Both the position numbers and the translations under genes were made by a program. This document shows positions 23,313-32,111 of a stretch of 64,000 bases of DNA, piece after piece; positions within the stretch are counted from its first letter, which is position 1, and the number at the start of each line of letters is the position of its first letter. This DNA comes from Verrucomicrobiota bacterium. Lineage in GTDB: Bacteria; Verrucomicrobiota; Verrucomicrobiia; Opitutales; UBA953. Location: positions 1 to 64,000 of the forward strand of contig JAPLTV010000029.1 in the NCBI GenBank assembly GCA_026397955.1. Direction: 5' to 3'. The notes below the pieces were generated by a model. That model saw only the letters and a list, made by a program, of their open reading frames with translations, did not search any database and was not told the origin of the DNA.

Positions 23313-24172
23313 GCGATCCCATTGTCGAATCACTCGGCTCCGAAAGCGGCTGGCAGCGTTTCCTGAAGGACCGTGCGGCGGTCTGGTCGGCGTGCTTCCT
23401 CCTGTCGATCTCCGCGGTCTGCTTCCTGTCGCCGATGATCGCGCCGTATCCGTACATGGAGCAGAATCTTGCACACAGCGCGATGGCGCCGTCCTCGGCG
23501 CATTGGCTCGGCACGGATCTCCTTGGTCGCGACGTCCTTTCGCGCCTGCTGCAAGGCGGCATGATCTCGCTCTTCGTCGGCTTCATCGCCACCGCCGTCG
23601 CGCTGGTCGTGGGCATCTGCTACGGCGTGCTTGCGGCGGAAGTCGGTGGCCGCGCCGAGGACGCCATGATGCGCTTCGTCGACATCGTGAGCACCTTGCC
23701 GCTGACACTCATCGTGATCCTCTGCACGGTCGTCTTCGGCCAGAACATGCCGATGATTTTCCTGGCCGTCGGCGGTGTCTCGTGGCTGACTATGGCGCGT
23801 ATCATCCGCAACCAGACCCGCGAGATGAAGGCTTCGCAGTTCGTGCAGGCCGCCGAATCGCTCGGCCAGTCGCGCTGGGGTATCTTCCGCCGGCACTACC
23901 TCCCCAATCTCGCCGGCACCATCGCCGTGTGCGCGACGCTCACCGTCCCAGGCGTCATGCTCCTCGAGGCCTTCGTGAGCTTCCTGGGGCTCGGCGTGAA
24001 GGCCCCGATGACCTCCTGGGGCCTAATGATCAAGGAAGGGGCCGACATCATGGAGGAGTGTCCCTGGCTGCTGATCTCCCCCTCCATCGTCTTCGCGCTC
24101 ACGCTGCTCTCCCTGAATTTCCTCGGCGACGGCCTGCGTGACGCCTTCGACCCGCGGTCCTCCCGTAAGTAA
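23309..24172 (+). CDS. Peptide/nickel-type ABC transporter permease, DppC/OppC family
   Basis: A 287-residue partner permease with about six hydrophobic segments. HWLGTDLLGRDVLSRLL near residue 65 is the DppC/OppC signature, and the EAA loop contains FVQAAESLGQSRWGIFRRHYLPN. The terminal FLGDGLRDAFDPR is also typical. It is coupled to the DppB-like gene by an ATGA overlap and followed 3 bp later by a small gene. The pair should form the heterodimeric membrane channel of an importer. Confidence 0.9.
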   Translation: MSDPIVESLGSESGWQRFLKDRAAVWSACFLLSISAVCFLSPMIAPYPYMEQNLAHSAMAPSSAHWLGTDLLGRDVLSRLLQGGMISLFVGFIATAVALVVGICYGVLAAEVGGRAEDAMMRFVDIVSTLPLTLIVILCTVVFGQNMPMIFLAVGGVSWLTMARIIRNQTREMKASQFVQAAESLGQSRWGIFRRHYLPNLAGTIAVCATLTVPGVMLLEAFVSFLGLGVKAPMTSWGLMIKEGADIMEECPWLLISPSIVFALTLLSLNFLGDGLRDAFDPRSSRK

Positions 24173-24175
24173 ACC

Positions 24176-24439
24176 ATGCCGCTGCGCCGCTACATCGTCA
24201 TCAAGCCCGACGGAGCCGAGGGGGATGAGTTCGAGGCCGACCTTCCGCCGGAGGCGCCCGACTTCACGCATCACCCCGTGACGAAGGAGCCGTGCCGCCG
24301 GGTGCTCGAGTCGCCCACGCTCACGACCAAGTACGGCGAGGGCGCCATGAAGCAGGGCCTAAGCGACAAGCGTCTAGCCCAGGCCGGCTTCCAGCGCTTG
24401 GAGAAGGACGGCAAGGGTGGCTGGAATAAGCTCAACTGA
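24176..24439 (+). CDS. Small protein, possibly a cysteine-depleted FmdB-like zinc ribbon
   Basis: An 87-residue protein with no certain family. Its order of features (MPLRRY start, EFEADLP, then EPCRRVLESPTL and KYGEG) recalls FmdB-type zinc-ribbon proteins, but only one Cys remains. It starts 3 bp after the DppC-like gene and so is probably cotranscribed. An unrelated small cytoplasmic protein is equally possible. Confidence 0.5.
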   Translation: MPLRRYIVIKPDGAEGDEFEADLPPEAPDFTHHPVTKEPCRRVLESPTLTTKYGEGAMKQGLSDKRLAQAGFQRLEKDGKGGWNKLN

Positions 24440-24471
24440 GTTCCGGACCCTCGGCGACCTCCCCAAATGAA

Positions 24472-24495
24472 TCACCCCGCCGGGTGGCGGGGTGA
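24472..24495. terminator. Perfect hairpin between convergent genes
   Basis: A 10-bp perfect stem, TCACCCCGCC and its complement, with loop GGGT. It lies between the stops at 24439 and 24535. Neither side has a proper T-run, so it may be a processing or weak termination site rather than an efficient terminator. Confidence 0.5.
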
Positions 24496-24534
24496 AGCAT
24501 CGTCAGGGTGGGCGTTTCCGCCGTGTAAATTAAC

Positions 24535-24801
24535 TTAGGCCTTGGCAGCAGCGGCCGACTCTTCGCGCGCACGCTTCACGAGCGACTTCGCGGTGTCGGA
24601 CGGCTGGGCGCCGAGCTTGACCCAATGGTCGACGCGCTCGACGTTGATCACCAGACCCGGGGTCTTACCACGGGCGCGGGGATTGTAGTTGCCGAGGACT
24701 TCGACGAAACGGCCGTCACGGCGGATGGCTTGTTCGGCGACGACGAGACGGTAGGTCGGCTCGTTTTTCGTACCGAAGCGTTGGAGGCGGATGCGTAGCA
24801 T
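24535..24801 (-). CDS. rpsP: 30S ribosomal protein S16
   Basis: An 88-residue protein with the S16 start MLRIRLQRFGTKNEPTYRLV and the following RRDGRFVEVLGNYNPRA block. The ATG at 24801 fits the family; a longer in-frame extension upstream is not S16-like. The C-terminus is Ala-rich. No Shine-Dalgarno sequence is visible. In most bacteria rpsP heads rpsP-rimM-trmD-rplS; here it comes last, separated from rplS by a terminator and about 250 bp, and rimM is absent. Confidence 0.95.
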   Translation of the reverse strand: MLRIRLQRFGTKNEPTYRLVVAEQAIRRDGRFVEVLGNYNPRARGKTPGLVINVERVDHWVKLGAQPSDTAKSLVKRAREESAAAAKA

Positions 24802-25055
24802 TGGATTTGGAGAAGGTGGTGTGGTTATCGCCCTTAGAGGGTTTTCAAAAGACGGATGTGCAAAAACGCAGGAGGGAGGGAGCGAGTCAAGCATTCCCCA
24901 GAAGGTTTTGTTAAAAAATCACCTGCACCCGCCAGGCCCTTCGTTAAAACACACATAACAAGCCACTGTTAATAAGTGGGTTAGGCTGTATCCTGCGTAT
25001 AGGGGGTAGGGAGGCCTTTTCGGTCGGCTTCCAGCTTGGCCTCGAATCTGGGCAC
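24802..25055. other. Non-coding interval between rpsP and the rplS terminator
   Basis: About 250 bp, more AT-rich than its surroundings. On the minus strand it holds a TTGACT box (24890-24885) that could be a -35 element for rpsP, but the hexamer 17 nt downstream (GTTTTT) is a poor -10. A small CCACT/AGTGG hairpin lies near 24960-24980. No reading frame or known RNA is recognised. Confidence 0.4.
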
Positions 25056-25081
25056 AAAAAACCCCGCCAGTTGGCGGGGTT
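25056..25081 (-). terminator. Intrinsic terminator of trmD-rplS
   Basis: A 10-bp stem AACCCCGCCA/TGGCGGGGTT at 25060-25081. The A-run at 25056-25061 gives a T-run on the minus strand. It lies about 20 bp past the rplS stop. Confidence 0.85.
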
Positions 25082-25101
25082 TCGGGGAAGCCGGAGAGGG
25101 C

Positions 25102-25512
25102 TTACTTGGCAGCAGCGGCCGCGGCAGCAGCAGCGGCGTGCTCGGTCGGGTCGAAGCGCTTTTCTTTGACCTTGGTCGCCGACTTGCCCTGGCGGTCGCG
25201 GAGGTAGAAGAGGCGGGCGCGCATGACCTGCGAAACGCGTTCGACTTCAATCTTCTCGATGTTGGGGGAGTGGACCGGGAAAGTGCGCTCGACACCTTCG
25301 CCGAAGGAGATGCGGCGAACGGTGAAGGTGGCGTGGATGCCGCCGCCCTTACGCTGGATGACGATGCCAGAGAAGGTCTGGGTGCGCTCCTTGTCGCCTT
25401 CGCGAACCTTGGTGGCTACCTTGACGCCGTCGCCGACCTTGAAATCATGGTCGCCGCGGGCGGTCTTCAGCTGGGGCTGGGTGGCAAATTGGATGAGGGG
25501 ATGGTTGCTCAT
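25102..25512 (-). CDS. rplS: 50S ribosomal protein L19
   Basis: A 136-residue L19, located at the 30S-50S interface. [19 protein letters not shown], then [33 protein letters not shown] and [15 protein letters not shown] are the family blocks. The C-terminus ends in a run of ten alanines and a Lys, an extension beyond the usual end. The ATG at 25512 overlaps the trmD stop (ATGA), so translation is coupled to trmD. Confidence 0.96.
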   Translation of the reverse strand: MSNHPLIQFATQPQLKTARGDHDFKVGDGVKVATKVREGDKERTQTFSGIVIQRKGGGIHATFTVRRISFGEGVERTFPVHSPNIEKIEVERVSQVMRARLFYLRDRQGKSATKVKEKRFDPTEHAAAAAAAAAAK

Positions 25513-26216
25513 GGCTGGTGTTCTTGGTCTTTCATCAGGTCCGGTCTGCGTTGCTTTGTCTTCTCTATTTGCCTTTCCCGACGCCATTTTTCGATTTCGG
25601 CGTGATTTCCTCCTAGGAGGACGGGGGGCACCTCGAGACCATCGTAAACAGCGGGTCGGGTGAACTGCGGAAAGGCGAGCAACTTGCCGTTGTAACTATC
25701 CCCCGTCAAGGAGTTTTCCTCCCCGAGGACCCCAGGGAGCTGTCGGCCGAGGCAATCGACGAGGACGCAGGCCGGCAAAGTGCCATTAGTGAGCACATAA
25801 TCGCCGATCGAGACCTCCCGGGTGACCTTCTTATCCCGGAAGCGCTGGTCGATGCCCTCATAATGACCCGAAACGAGGATTAAGTGGCTCTTTTGGGCCA
25901 GTTCCTTGGCTAGCTTATTGGTCAACTGTTCACCATCCGGGCAAAGGTAGATGACTTCGCAGTCCGGGGTGGACAGGGCTTCGACGGCGTCGAAGAGGGG
26001 TTGGCAGCTCATGAGCATGCCGGGCCCGCCGCCGTAAGGCATGTCGTCCACTTTGCGGTGCTTGTCCTTGGAATAGGCGCGGAGGTCGTGGGCCTTGAAC
26101 TCGATCAGGCCCTTATCGATGGCCTTGCCGATGACCGACTCCTGGAGGAAGCCGTCGGCCATGGCGGGGAAGAGGGTGACTAGGTCGATGCGGATGGCCA
26201 CGGTGATCGCGACCAT
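25509..26216 (-). CDS. trmD: tRNA (guanine-37-N1)-methyltransferase
   Basis: SPOUT methyltransferase of 235 residues that methylates G37 of tRNAs and prevents frameshifting. The knot region is complete: [29 protein letters not shown], and [19 protein letters not shown]. The ATG at 26216 is given, but an in-frame GTG at 26201 ([12 protein letters not shown]) fits homologous starts better and would be used if the TTGCCC box at 26244-26239 marks the promoter. It is coupled to rplS downstream. Confidence 0.95.
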   Translation of the reverse strand: MVAITVAIRIDLVTLFPAMADGFLQESVIGKAIDKGLIEFKAHDLRAYSKDKHRKVDDMPYGGGPGMLMSCQPLFDAVEALSTPDCEVIYLCPDGEQLTNKLAKELAQKSHLILVSGHYEGIDQRFRDKKVTREVSIGDYVLTNGTLPACVLVDCLGRQLPGVLGEENSLTGDSYNGKLLAFPQFTRPAVYDGLEVPPVLLGGNHAEIEKWRRERQIEKTKQRRPDLMKDQEHQP

Positions 26217-26261
26217 CCAACAGCCGAAAGGCCGCCGAGGGCAAGCCGTCCCTGCGACTCC

Positions 26262-27341
26262 TTACTTCTTCTTCGCCGTCTTAGGCTTGGCGTCCGTGCG
26301 CTGGTCCATCTTCACGCCGGCTTCGGCCGGGACGGCCGCGCCGACTTTCTCGACGTCGGAGGTGAACAGATACTTCCACACGTCCTCCTGCAGGGGGCGG
26401 CCTTGGGCGTCCTTCGGCGAACCTTTGCTCGGCGTCACGTAGCCATGGCCCTTCGCGGCCTGTTCCTTGTCGGTGCCTTTGAGCGGAGCGTCGGTGATGA
26501 GGCGGCGCGAATTTCCGAACGGAGCCTTCTCCTTCTCGGTGTTCACGATCGTTCCGAACTGGTTGAGGCCCAGCATGAGCCAGGAGCGCTGGTAGTGCTG
26601 TTCGCTCCAGCCGCCGTCGAGGACGTGGCTGTAGCCGAAGAAGCGGTTCTTGGGCGTGGCCGACGGGCCGGCTTGCCAGTCTTCGGTGTTATCGCGCGGT
26701 CCGCAGAACATGATCACGCGCGCGACCTTCTGGTGCATCGCGAAACGCGCGGAGGAAGTGGCGCCGTGGGACGAGCCGCCGACGACGACCTTGGTCCAGT
26801 CGAGTTCCTTGCCGCCCGCGGTGAGGAACTGTTCCCAGCGGCCTTGCGGGTGTTTCTTCACGAGCCACTGCACGAGGCGCGTGGCGCGTCCCTTGGCGGA
26901 ATCGGCTTCGGCGATCTCAATCGACTTCGAAGCGTCGACGCCGGCGGTGGCCTCGAGGCGGATGTTGCCGAGATGCTGCGTGTCGGCGGGAACGGTGTTG
27001 AGCGAGCCGAACCAACCGCGGGCGTAGGCGACGCTGATATGGTGGTAGCCGTAGCCGTTGACCTTTTCGGCGAGGACTGGGTTGTGGCCCATCAGCCAAA
27101 CGACGAGCTGTCCTCGGGGAGCGACGCGCGTGTCGACATCGGCGGTCTCCGTGTCGGCAGGTTTTCCTTTGCTCTCCAGGTTGAAGTCGATGTCGGGGTA
27201 AGACTTCGCGGCCGGGTCGACCTCGCTGGCACGCACCGTGAGGTGGTAGGCCTGGGGCTTCGGGTCGTTGAACTTCACGGGGGCATCGGCGGCGAAGGAC
27301 GCGACGAGTCCGAGGAATAGGCAGGCTAGGGCGGAGCGCAT
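26262..27341 (-). CDS. Secreted alpha/beta-hydrolase-fold protein (BPSS1187-like)
   Basis: A 359-residue protein with a signal peptide (MRSALACLFLGLVASFAAD). GSSHGATSSARFA near residue 190 is the nucleophile elbow (Ser in GxSxG) and the context FCGPRDN follows, as in the BPSS1187-type hydrolases. The C-terminus is Lys-rich. The ATG at 27341 is preceded by AAGGAG at a good distance, one of the few clear Shine-Dalgarno sites here. A TTGCTC box followed after 17 nt by ATGAAG gives a leader of about 20 nt. The substrate is unknown. Confidence 0.72.
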   Translation of the reverse strand: MRSALACLFLGLVASFAADAPVKFNDPKPQAYHLTVRASEVDPAAKSYPDIDFNLESKGKPADTETADVDTRVAPRGQLVVWLMGHNPVLAEKVNGYGYHHISVAYARGWFGSLNTVPADTQHLGNIRLEATAGVDASKSIEIAEADSAKGRATRLVQWLVKKHPQGRWEQFLTAGGKELDWTKVVVGGSSHGATSSARFAMHQKVARVIMFCGPRDNTEDWQAGPSATPKNRFFGYSHVLDGGWSEQHYQRSWLMLGLNQFGTIVNTEKEKAPFGNSRRLITDAPLKGTDKEQAAKGHGYVTPSKGSPKDAQGRPLQEDVWKYLFTSDVEKVGAAVPAEAGVKMDQRTDAKPKTAKKK

Positions 27342-27472
27342 GGGGATAACTCCTTCATGCCCGTCCCTTGCGGAGGAGCAATGCGATTTGCTTGGTAGGG
27401 TTAGGACGGATACATGGTTCGAGGTTCGGCGTTCCCAGCCGCCAACCGCTATCCGCTGGCCGCCAACTCCTC

Positions 27473-28210
27473 CTACTTGGGCAACTTGCCGTCGACGTAA
27501 TCGAGGGCCTTCTCGATCGTAGCCTTCGGGGCCCACTGGTGGCCGCCTTCGAATTCGAAGACCTGCAGGCGATCGCCCTGCGTCTCGCGCAGCTGCTTGA
27601 TCTCGCCACGATTGGAATCCTTGTTGCCCATGGTCAGGGCAACGGCGGGAATCTGTACGCCGCGCAGGCCCTGGATGCCGTTGTCGAGCTGGCCGACGCC
27701 GGCGCCTTGCAGCACCACGCCGCCGAAACCATCGCCGATGCTGGCGAAGACCGAGCTCGCGCGGGATGCGCCGGAGAAGCCGGTGCATACCTTGCGGCCG
27801 GCGGCGAGGCGGAAGCGTTTCTCGGCGTCCTGGTTGGCGGCGAGGAAGTTGCCGACGCTCGGGTCCCACGGTCCGTTCTTGGATTCGTCGAGGAGGATGG
27901 CGATGTAGCCGTGCTTCTTGATCCAGTCAGCCATGTTGCCCATCGACGCGTTGCCGCCGGGCGAGGCGATGAAGATCGCGGGCCAGCTCTTGCTTGCGTC
28001 GCCGTGATAGCCCTTCGGCAGCACGACGCGGTAATGGTAGACGCCGGAATATTTCGAGTAGCCGCCGTTGTGGTCACAGGCGATGCGCGTCTCGACGCCT
28101 TCCTTGATGACGAGGCCGTCGGGGGTCGTCCGCGCCGCGGGGGTCGCGGGTTCGGCGGCGCCGACGAGGGCGGAGAGCAGGACAAGGAGCAGGGCGGGGT
28201 ACCGGCGCAT
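27473..28210 (-). CDS. Secreted alpha/beta-hydrolase-like protein
   Basis: A 245-residue protein with a signal peptide (MRRYPALLLVLLSALVGAAEP) and a compact hydrolase fold. VVLPKGYHGDASKSWPAIF leads to a core strand, GFSGASRASS near residue 143 is the likely nucleophile elbow, and FEGGHQWAP near 225 contains the likely catalytic His. It resembles poly(3-hydroxybutyrate) depolymerase or feruloyl-esterase-like proteins in layout. It has its own promoter and stands 131 bp upstream of the other hydrolase gene on the same strand. Confidence 0.72.
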   Translation of the reverse strand: MRRYPALLLVLLSALVGAAEPATPAARTTPDGLVIKEGVETRIACDHNGGYSKYSGVYHYRVVLPKGYHGDASKSWPAIFIASPGGNASMGNMADWIKKHGYIAILLDESKNGPWDPSVGNFLAANQDAEKRFRLAAGRKVCTGFSGASRASSVFASIGDGFGGVVLQGAGVGQLDNGIQGLRGVQIPAVALTMGNKDSNRGEIKQLRETQGDRLQVFEFEGGHQWAPKATIEKALDYVDGKLPK

Positions 28211-28216
28211 GCAGAA

Positions 28217-28245
28217 GGGGTAGGCTTGAACCGCTCCGAGGGCAA
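28217..28245 (-). promoter_or_regulatory. Promoter of the small hydrolase gene, leaderless spacing
   Basis: Minus strand: TTGCCC (28245-28240), a 17-nt spacer and TACCCC (28222-28217), with 6 nt to the ATG at 28210. The -10 match is limited to the first two bases. Confidence 0.4.
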
Positions 28246-28258
28246 GCGTGGTTGCGGC

Positions 28259-28287
28259 TTGGAAGCGCGCCCGGGTTGCTCCATAGC
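28259..28287 (+). promoter_or_regulatory. Promoter of the orphan ABC ATPase gene, leaderless spacing
   Basis: TTGGAA (28259-28264), a 17-nt spacer and CATAGC (28282-28287), with 8 nt to the GTG start at 28296. Confidence 0.5.
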
Positions 28288-28295
28288 CTTACGCC

Positions 28296-29099
28296 GTGTC
28301 CCGTCCCGTCGCCCAAGTGCCCGTGCTCGAAGTCTCCCGCCTGCGGATCGCACGCGACGACAAGGTCATCCTGCGCGGCTTAGATTGGCGCGTGGAGCCA
28401 GGGCAGCACTGGGTGATCCTCGGGCCGAACGGCTCGGGCAAGTCATCGCTGCTCGCCGCGCTCACAGGTTATTTCGCCCCGACCTCTGGTTCACTTTCGG
28501 TCCTCGGCGAAACCTTCGGCCGCAGCGATTGGCGCGAACTGCGTCGTCGCATCGGCCTCGTGGGGCCCTCCGTTGCCGCTATGATCCAGCCTTCCGAGCC
28601 CGCGCTGGCCGTCGTGGCCGGTGGCGTTGACGGGCTCATCAATCTTTGGCGCCGTCCGAAGCCAGCGACTCTCATGCTCGCGCGTTGCCTGCTTCGTTTG
28701 CTCAAGGTCGGCGGACTCGCGGCCCGCCCGTGGGGTCATCTCTCGCAGGGCGAACGCCAGCGCGTGCTCATCGCCCGCGCCTTGGCTTCCGACCCCGCGT
28801 TGTTAATCCTCGACGAATCCTGCGCGGGCCTCGATCCCGTCGCGCGCGCCGAGTTCCTCGCGCTGGTGAAGCGCCTGCCGAAGCTGAAGCCGGGCCTCGC
28901 TATCGTTTTCGTCACGCACCACGTCGAGGAGATCCTGCCGACCTTCACCCATGCACTGCTCCTACGAAACGGAGCCGCCCTCGCCGCCGGCAAGATGGCC
29001 GACGTCCTGAAGCCCGCCGCGCTAGCGAAGCTCTTCGGCCGCAAGGTGCGCCTGACCAAGGGGCGAGCCGGCTGGTCGCTGGGTGTAGCCGGGAAGTAG
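28296..29099 (+). CDS. Orphan ABC ATP-binding protein (ModF/YlbG-like)
   Basis: A 267-residue ATPase with Walker A GPNGSGKSS at residues 43-51, signature LSQGERQRV near 150, Walker B LLILDESCAGLDP near 170 and a switch His in FVTHHVEEI near 208. The layout resembles stand-alone ABC proteins related to ModF. There is no permease or binding protein beside it. The GTG start matches the promoter spacing. The gene is divergent from the hydrolase gene. Confidence 0.82.
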   Translation: MSRPVAQVPVLEVSRLRIARDDKVILRGLDWRVEPGQHWVILGPNGSGKSSLLAALTGYFAPTSGSLSVLGETFGRSDWRELRRRIGLVGPSVAAMIQPSEPALAVVAGGVDGLINLWRRPKPATLMLARCLLRLLKVGGLAARPWGHLSQGERQRVLIARALASDPALLILDESCAGLDPVARAEFLALVKRLPKLKPGLAIVFVTHHVEEILPTFTHALLLRNGAALAAGKMADVLKPAALAKLFGRKVRLTKGRAGWSLGVAGK

Positions 29100-29170
29100 T
29101 CGTCGGGGCGGTTTGACCGCTTTCGACTTCCCCTTAACCCCTGCTTAGTCCTACTTCATCTTCCTTCGCA

Positions 29171-30661
29171 ATGCCTTCGCCGTTCGACAACCTCCTCCCT
29201 CGCTATGACGCCGTCGTCATTGGCGCTGGTCTCGGCGGGATGACCGCGGCGAACAACCTCGCGAAGTTCGGCCGCAAGGTGCTCCTCCTCGAGCACCATT
29301 ACCAGCTCGGCGGCCTGGCCACCTTTTTCAAGCGCGCCGGCGGACACGTCTTCGATATCTCCCTGCACGGCTTCCCGCACGGGATGATTAAGTCCACGCG
29401 TCGTTACTGGACCAAGGAGATCTCGGATCGCATCCATCAGCTCAGCGACGTCCGTTTCATCAATCCGGATTTCGACGTCCGCACCACCTTCGATCGCGCC
29501 GACTTCACGCGCATCCTCATCGAGCAGTTCAAACTCTCCGCCGAGACCGTCGAGGCGTTCTTCGCGCACCTGCGCGAGATGAACTACTACGATAACGATC
29601 CGCGCACCACGCGCCAGCTGTTCGAGCAGTTCTTCCCCGGTCGTCCCGACGTCCAGCGCTTGCTCCTCGAGCCCATCGCCTACGCCAACGGCTCCACCCT
29701 CGACGACCCCGCGATCACCTTCGGCATCGTCTTCTCGAACTTCATGTCGAAGGGCGTGTTCATCTTCCAGGGTGGCACGGACACCATGATCAATCTTATG
29801 ACCGCCGAGATGAAGGCCAATGGGGTCGACATCCGCCGTAATGTGTTGGTCGAGAAGGTACTCGTCGAGAAGGACGCCTCCGGCCGCCGCCGCGTCGTCG
29901 GCGTGAAGCTTCGCGGTACGCGTCTCGGTGAAGAAGCCGAGGTCGCCTGCGCCACGGTGGTGTCCAATGCCAATATCAAGGACACCGTCCTGAAGATGGG
30001 TGGCGAAGACGCCTTTGAAGCGCCGTTCCTCGAGGAAGCCCGCAAGGTCCGCGTGAACACCTCCTCCTGCCAGGTCTACATGGGTGTGCGCGAGGGCGAG
30101 ACCATCCCGCACATCGGCGACCTCGTGTTCACCTCCGAGGCCAAGCCGTTCTCCAGCCACGAGCTCGTCGACTTCCATACCACTTCACGGACCTACTCGG
30201 TCTATTACCCGGATACCCGTCCGCATACCAAGAAGCCGCATTACGCGATCGTCACCTCGGTTAACCAGAAGTGGGACGACTGGGCGCATCTTTCCGAGGC
30301 CGACTACGCCACCCACAAGGCGCGCGTCATCGAGGAGTCCTTCAAGGGCCTCGAGAAATTCATCCCGGATATCCGCTCCAAGGTCGATCACGCCGAGGCC
30401 GCCACGCCGCGCACGGTGAACCGCTATGTGCGCCACGTCGGCGGCACCTCTTTCGGCACGAAATTCGAAGGCCTCAAGGTCTCGATGGCTTTACCCGAGC
30501 AAGTCGGCGGTTTCTATCATGCCGGCAGCGTCGGCATCATCATGTCGGGCTGGCTAGGCACCATCAATTACGGCGTGATCGTCTCGGCTAAGGCCGACGC
30601 CTACCTGCGCGAGCCGAACGCCGACCCGCTCGGCGACGCCGCGGCCAGTGCGGGGGTCTGA
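29171..30661 (+). CDS. CrtI-like FAD-dependent phytoene dehydrogenase/isomerase family protein
   Basis: A 496-residue flavoprotein. The N-terminal dinucleotide fold [17 protein letters not shown] at residue 18 and [17 protein letters not shown] match phytoene desaturase/carotenoid isomerase relatives, and the C-terminal [19 protein letters not shown] segment contacts FAD in this family. It could act on carotenoids or another polyene or ring, but no other carotenoid gene is in the window. No Shine-Dalgarno is seen; a TTGACC box at 29113 has no good -10. Confidence 0.78.
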   Translation: MPSPFDNLLPRYDAVVIGAGLGGMTAANNLAKFGRKVLLLEHHYQLGGLATFFKRAGGHVFDISLHGFPHGMIKSTRRYWTKEISDRIHQLSDVRFINPDFDVRTTFDRADFTRILIEQFKLSAETVEAFFAHLREMNYYDNDPRTTRQLFEQFFPGRPDVQRLLLEPIAYANGSTLDDPAITFGIVFSNFMSKGVFIFQGGTDTMINLMTAEMKANGVDIRRNVLVEKVLVEKDASGRRRVVGVKLRGTRLGEEAEVACATVVSNANIKDTVLKMGGEDAFEAPFLEEARKVRVNTSSCQVYMGVREGETIPHIGDLVFTSEAKPFSSHELVDFHTTSRTYSVYYPDTRPHTKKPHYAIVTSVNQKWDDWAHLSEADYATHKARVIEESFKGLEKFIPDIRSKVDHAEAATPRTVNRYVRHVGGTSFGTKFEGLKVSMALPEQVGGFYHAGSVGIIMSGWLGTINYGVIVSAKADAYLREPNADPLGDAAASAGV

Positions 30662-30785
30662 GAATCGGTTGAACGGTTGGCCAGTTGGCCGGAGGGGTGG
30701 ACTGGCGGCAAGGACGATGCGTTTGATGCCCAGCGGCCGCTCTTCATCTGCCTTTATTCTGTAACGCCCCGGGCGTTCCGGCGGC

Positions 30786-30814
30786 TTGACGGTGGACGGG
30801 GAATGGCAAATCTC
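30786..30814 (+). promoter_or_regulatory. Candidate promoter of the YqhA-type gene
   Basis: TTGACG (30786-30791), a 17-nt spacer and AATCTC (30809-30814), 5 nt before the ATG at 30820. The -35 is good and the -10 weak. Confidence 0.35.
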
Positions 30815-30819
30815 CGGGC

Positions 30820-31383
30820 ATGGCCAAAGACTCCAAGGAAGAAGGCGTCGCCCAAAAGTTCGAACAAGGGCTCGAATACTTTATCTTCGCCAGCCGCTGG
30901 GTGCAGGCGCCGATCTACGTTGCGCTGATCTTCGCGGCCATCGCCTACGCTTGGAAGAGCGTGCAGGAGCTCGTGCACATCCTGGAAGGCTTCGCCACCG
31001 CAACCGAGAGTAGCATCATGCTCGGCATCCTTTCGCTCGTGGATATCTCGATGGTGGCCAATCTCGTCAACATGGTTGTCGTCGGCGGCTACGTGACGTT
31101 CGTCTCACGCATCGACTTCGGCGACAATGGCGACCGCCCGGACTGGCTCGACCACATCAACGCTAACACCCTCAAGGTGAAGTTGGCCGGCAGCCTCGCG
31201 AGCATCTCGGCCATTCACCTCCTCAAGAGCTTCATCGATATCACCGCGGCCGCCGGCGACAATCCGCTGACGCCCGCGCACGAGAAGGTGATCTTATGGC
31301 AGGCCATCATCCACGGCGTGTTCCTGGCCTCGATGATCCTCTTCGCCTGGGGTGAGAAGATGCAGCGCCACGACGCTCACTGA
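30820..31383 (+). CDS. UPF0114 (YqhA-type) membrane protein
   Basis: A 187-residue protein with about four hydrophobic segments and the UPF0114 pattern: YFIFASRWVQAPIYVAL near the start, SLVDISMVANLVNMVVVGGY in the middle and a conserved LKVKLAGSLASISAIHLL near residue 120. Function unknown; E. coli YqhA belongs to the same family. Its stop overlaps the stop of the convergent gene at 31377 by seven bases. Confidence 0.86.
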   Translation: MAKDSKEEGVAQKFEQGLEYFIFASRWVQAPIYVALIFAAIAYAWKSVQELVHILEGFATATESSIMLGILSLVDISMVANLVNMVVVGGYVTFVSRIDFGDNGDRPDWLDHINANTLKVKLAGSLASISAIHLLKSFIDITAAAGDNPLTPAHEKVILWQAIIHGVFLASMILFAWGEKMQRHDAH

Positions 31384-32111
31384 GCCTTCGGCGCGAGGTC
31401 GCTGACCCAGCCGACCACGTAGCGCTGTAGCTCCGAAGACCAGCCGTAGTGGATCCGCAGGCGCTTGCCGGCGGGGTCCGGCTTGGAATCAATCGTCGCG
31501 TTGAGGCGGACCTTGTGGCCCGCGTGCACGACGACCAGCGCCGCCTTGCCGGTCAGGCCTTGGCGCGTCGGGTGACGCAGGTGCGGCGGGATCTCGTCAC
31601 CATCGCAGGCGCTGCCGATGCCGCCTTCCATCCGCACCATGCGCATGAAGTCCAGCGCGCGCATCGCGGCGTGGATGTGCTCGAAGCAGTCGAAGTCGCA
31701 CGTGAAGCCGGCGTCGACGGCCGATTCGAGGATGACGTGATCCTCCATGCTGGGCATGCAGCACGCCCAGGCGAGGAAGTGGCCCACGTTGGGCTGGTGG
31801 CCGGGCACGCGGTGGCCTTGGATCTCCTGCTTGGGGCGGCGGACTTTCTCCTCGCGGACCTCCGGCCCGAGGCCGGCCACAATCGCCTGGACGACCGCTT
31901 TGTCCGCGGCGCGAAAGTCGAAGGTGACCTCGTTCGTCTGGCCAGCGACGCCGACCGGGCTCGAGTCATCGCCGGTGATGCGTACGCAGATATCGCCATG
32001 GAGCTCCGGTCCGCTCAGGCGGACGCAGTCGCCGTGAGTCGGCAGCACGAAGAACGTGGGCAGGCCTTCGCCCGCCCCGCCGAGGGACTCGAGGCGTTCG
32101 CGGAGTTTCAT
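31377..32111 (-). CDS. Conserved-looking protein of unknown function, Cys/His-rich centre
   Basis: A 244-residue soluble protein, not recognised. The centre is unusual: ACCMPSMEDHVILESAVDAG and CDFDCFEHIHAAMRALDFM hold several Cys, His and Asp residues that could bind a metal, and a later GSACDGDEIPPHLRHPTR adds more. The N-terminal half is beta-rich. The ATG at 32111 follows a very basic, low-quality extension that is rejected. No promoter is clear. The frame shows the codon bias of its neighbours. Confidence 0.62.
   Translation of the reverse strand: MKLRERLESLGGAGEGLPTFFVLPTHGDCVRLSGPELHGDICVRITGDDSSPVGVAGQTNEVTFDFRAADKAVVQAIVAGLGPEVREEKVRRPKQEIQGHRVPGHQPNVGHFLAWACCMPSMEDHVILESAVDAGFTCDFDCFEHIHAAMRALDFMRMVRMEGGIGSACDGDEIPPHLRHPTRQGLTGKAALVVVHAGHKVRLNATIDSKPDPAGKRLRIHYGWSSELQRYVVGWVSDLAPKAQ

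Noticed and set aside
24885-24890. TTGACT as the rpsP -35 box
   Set aside because: The hexamer 17 nt downstream (GTTTTT) is a poor -10 and the resulting leader would be about 55 nt; kept only as a remark.
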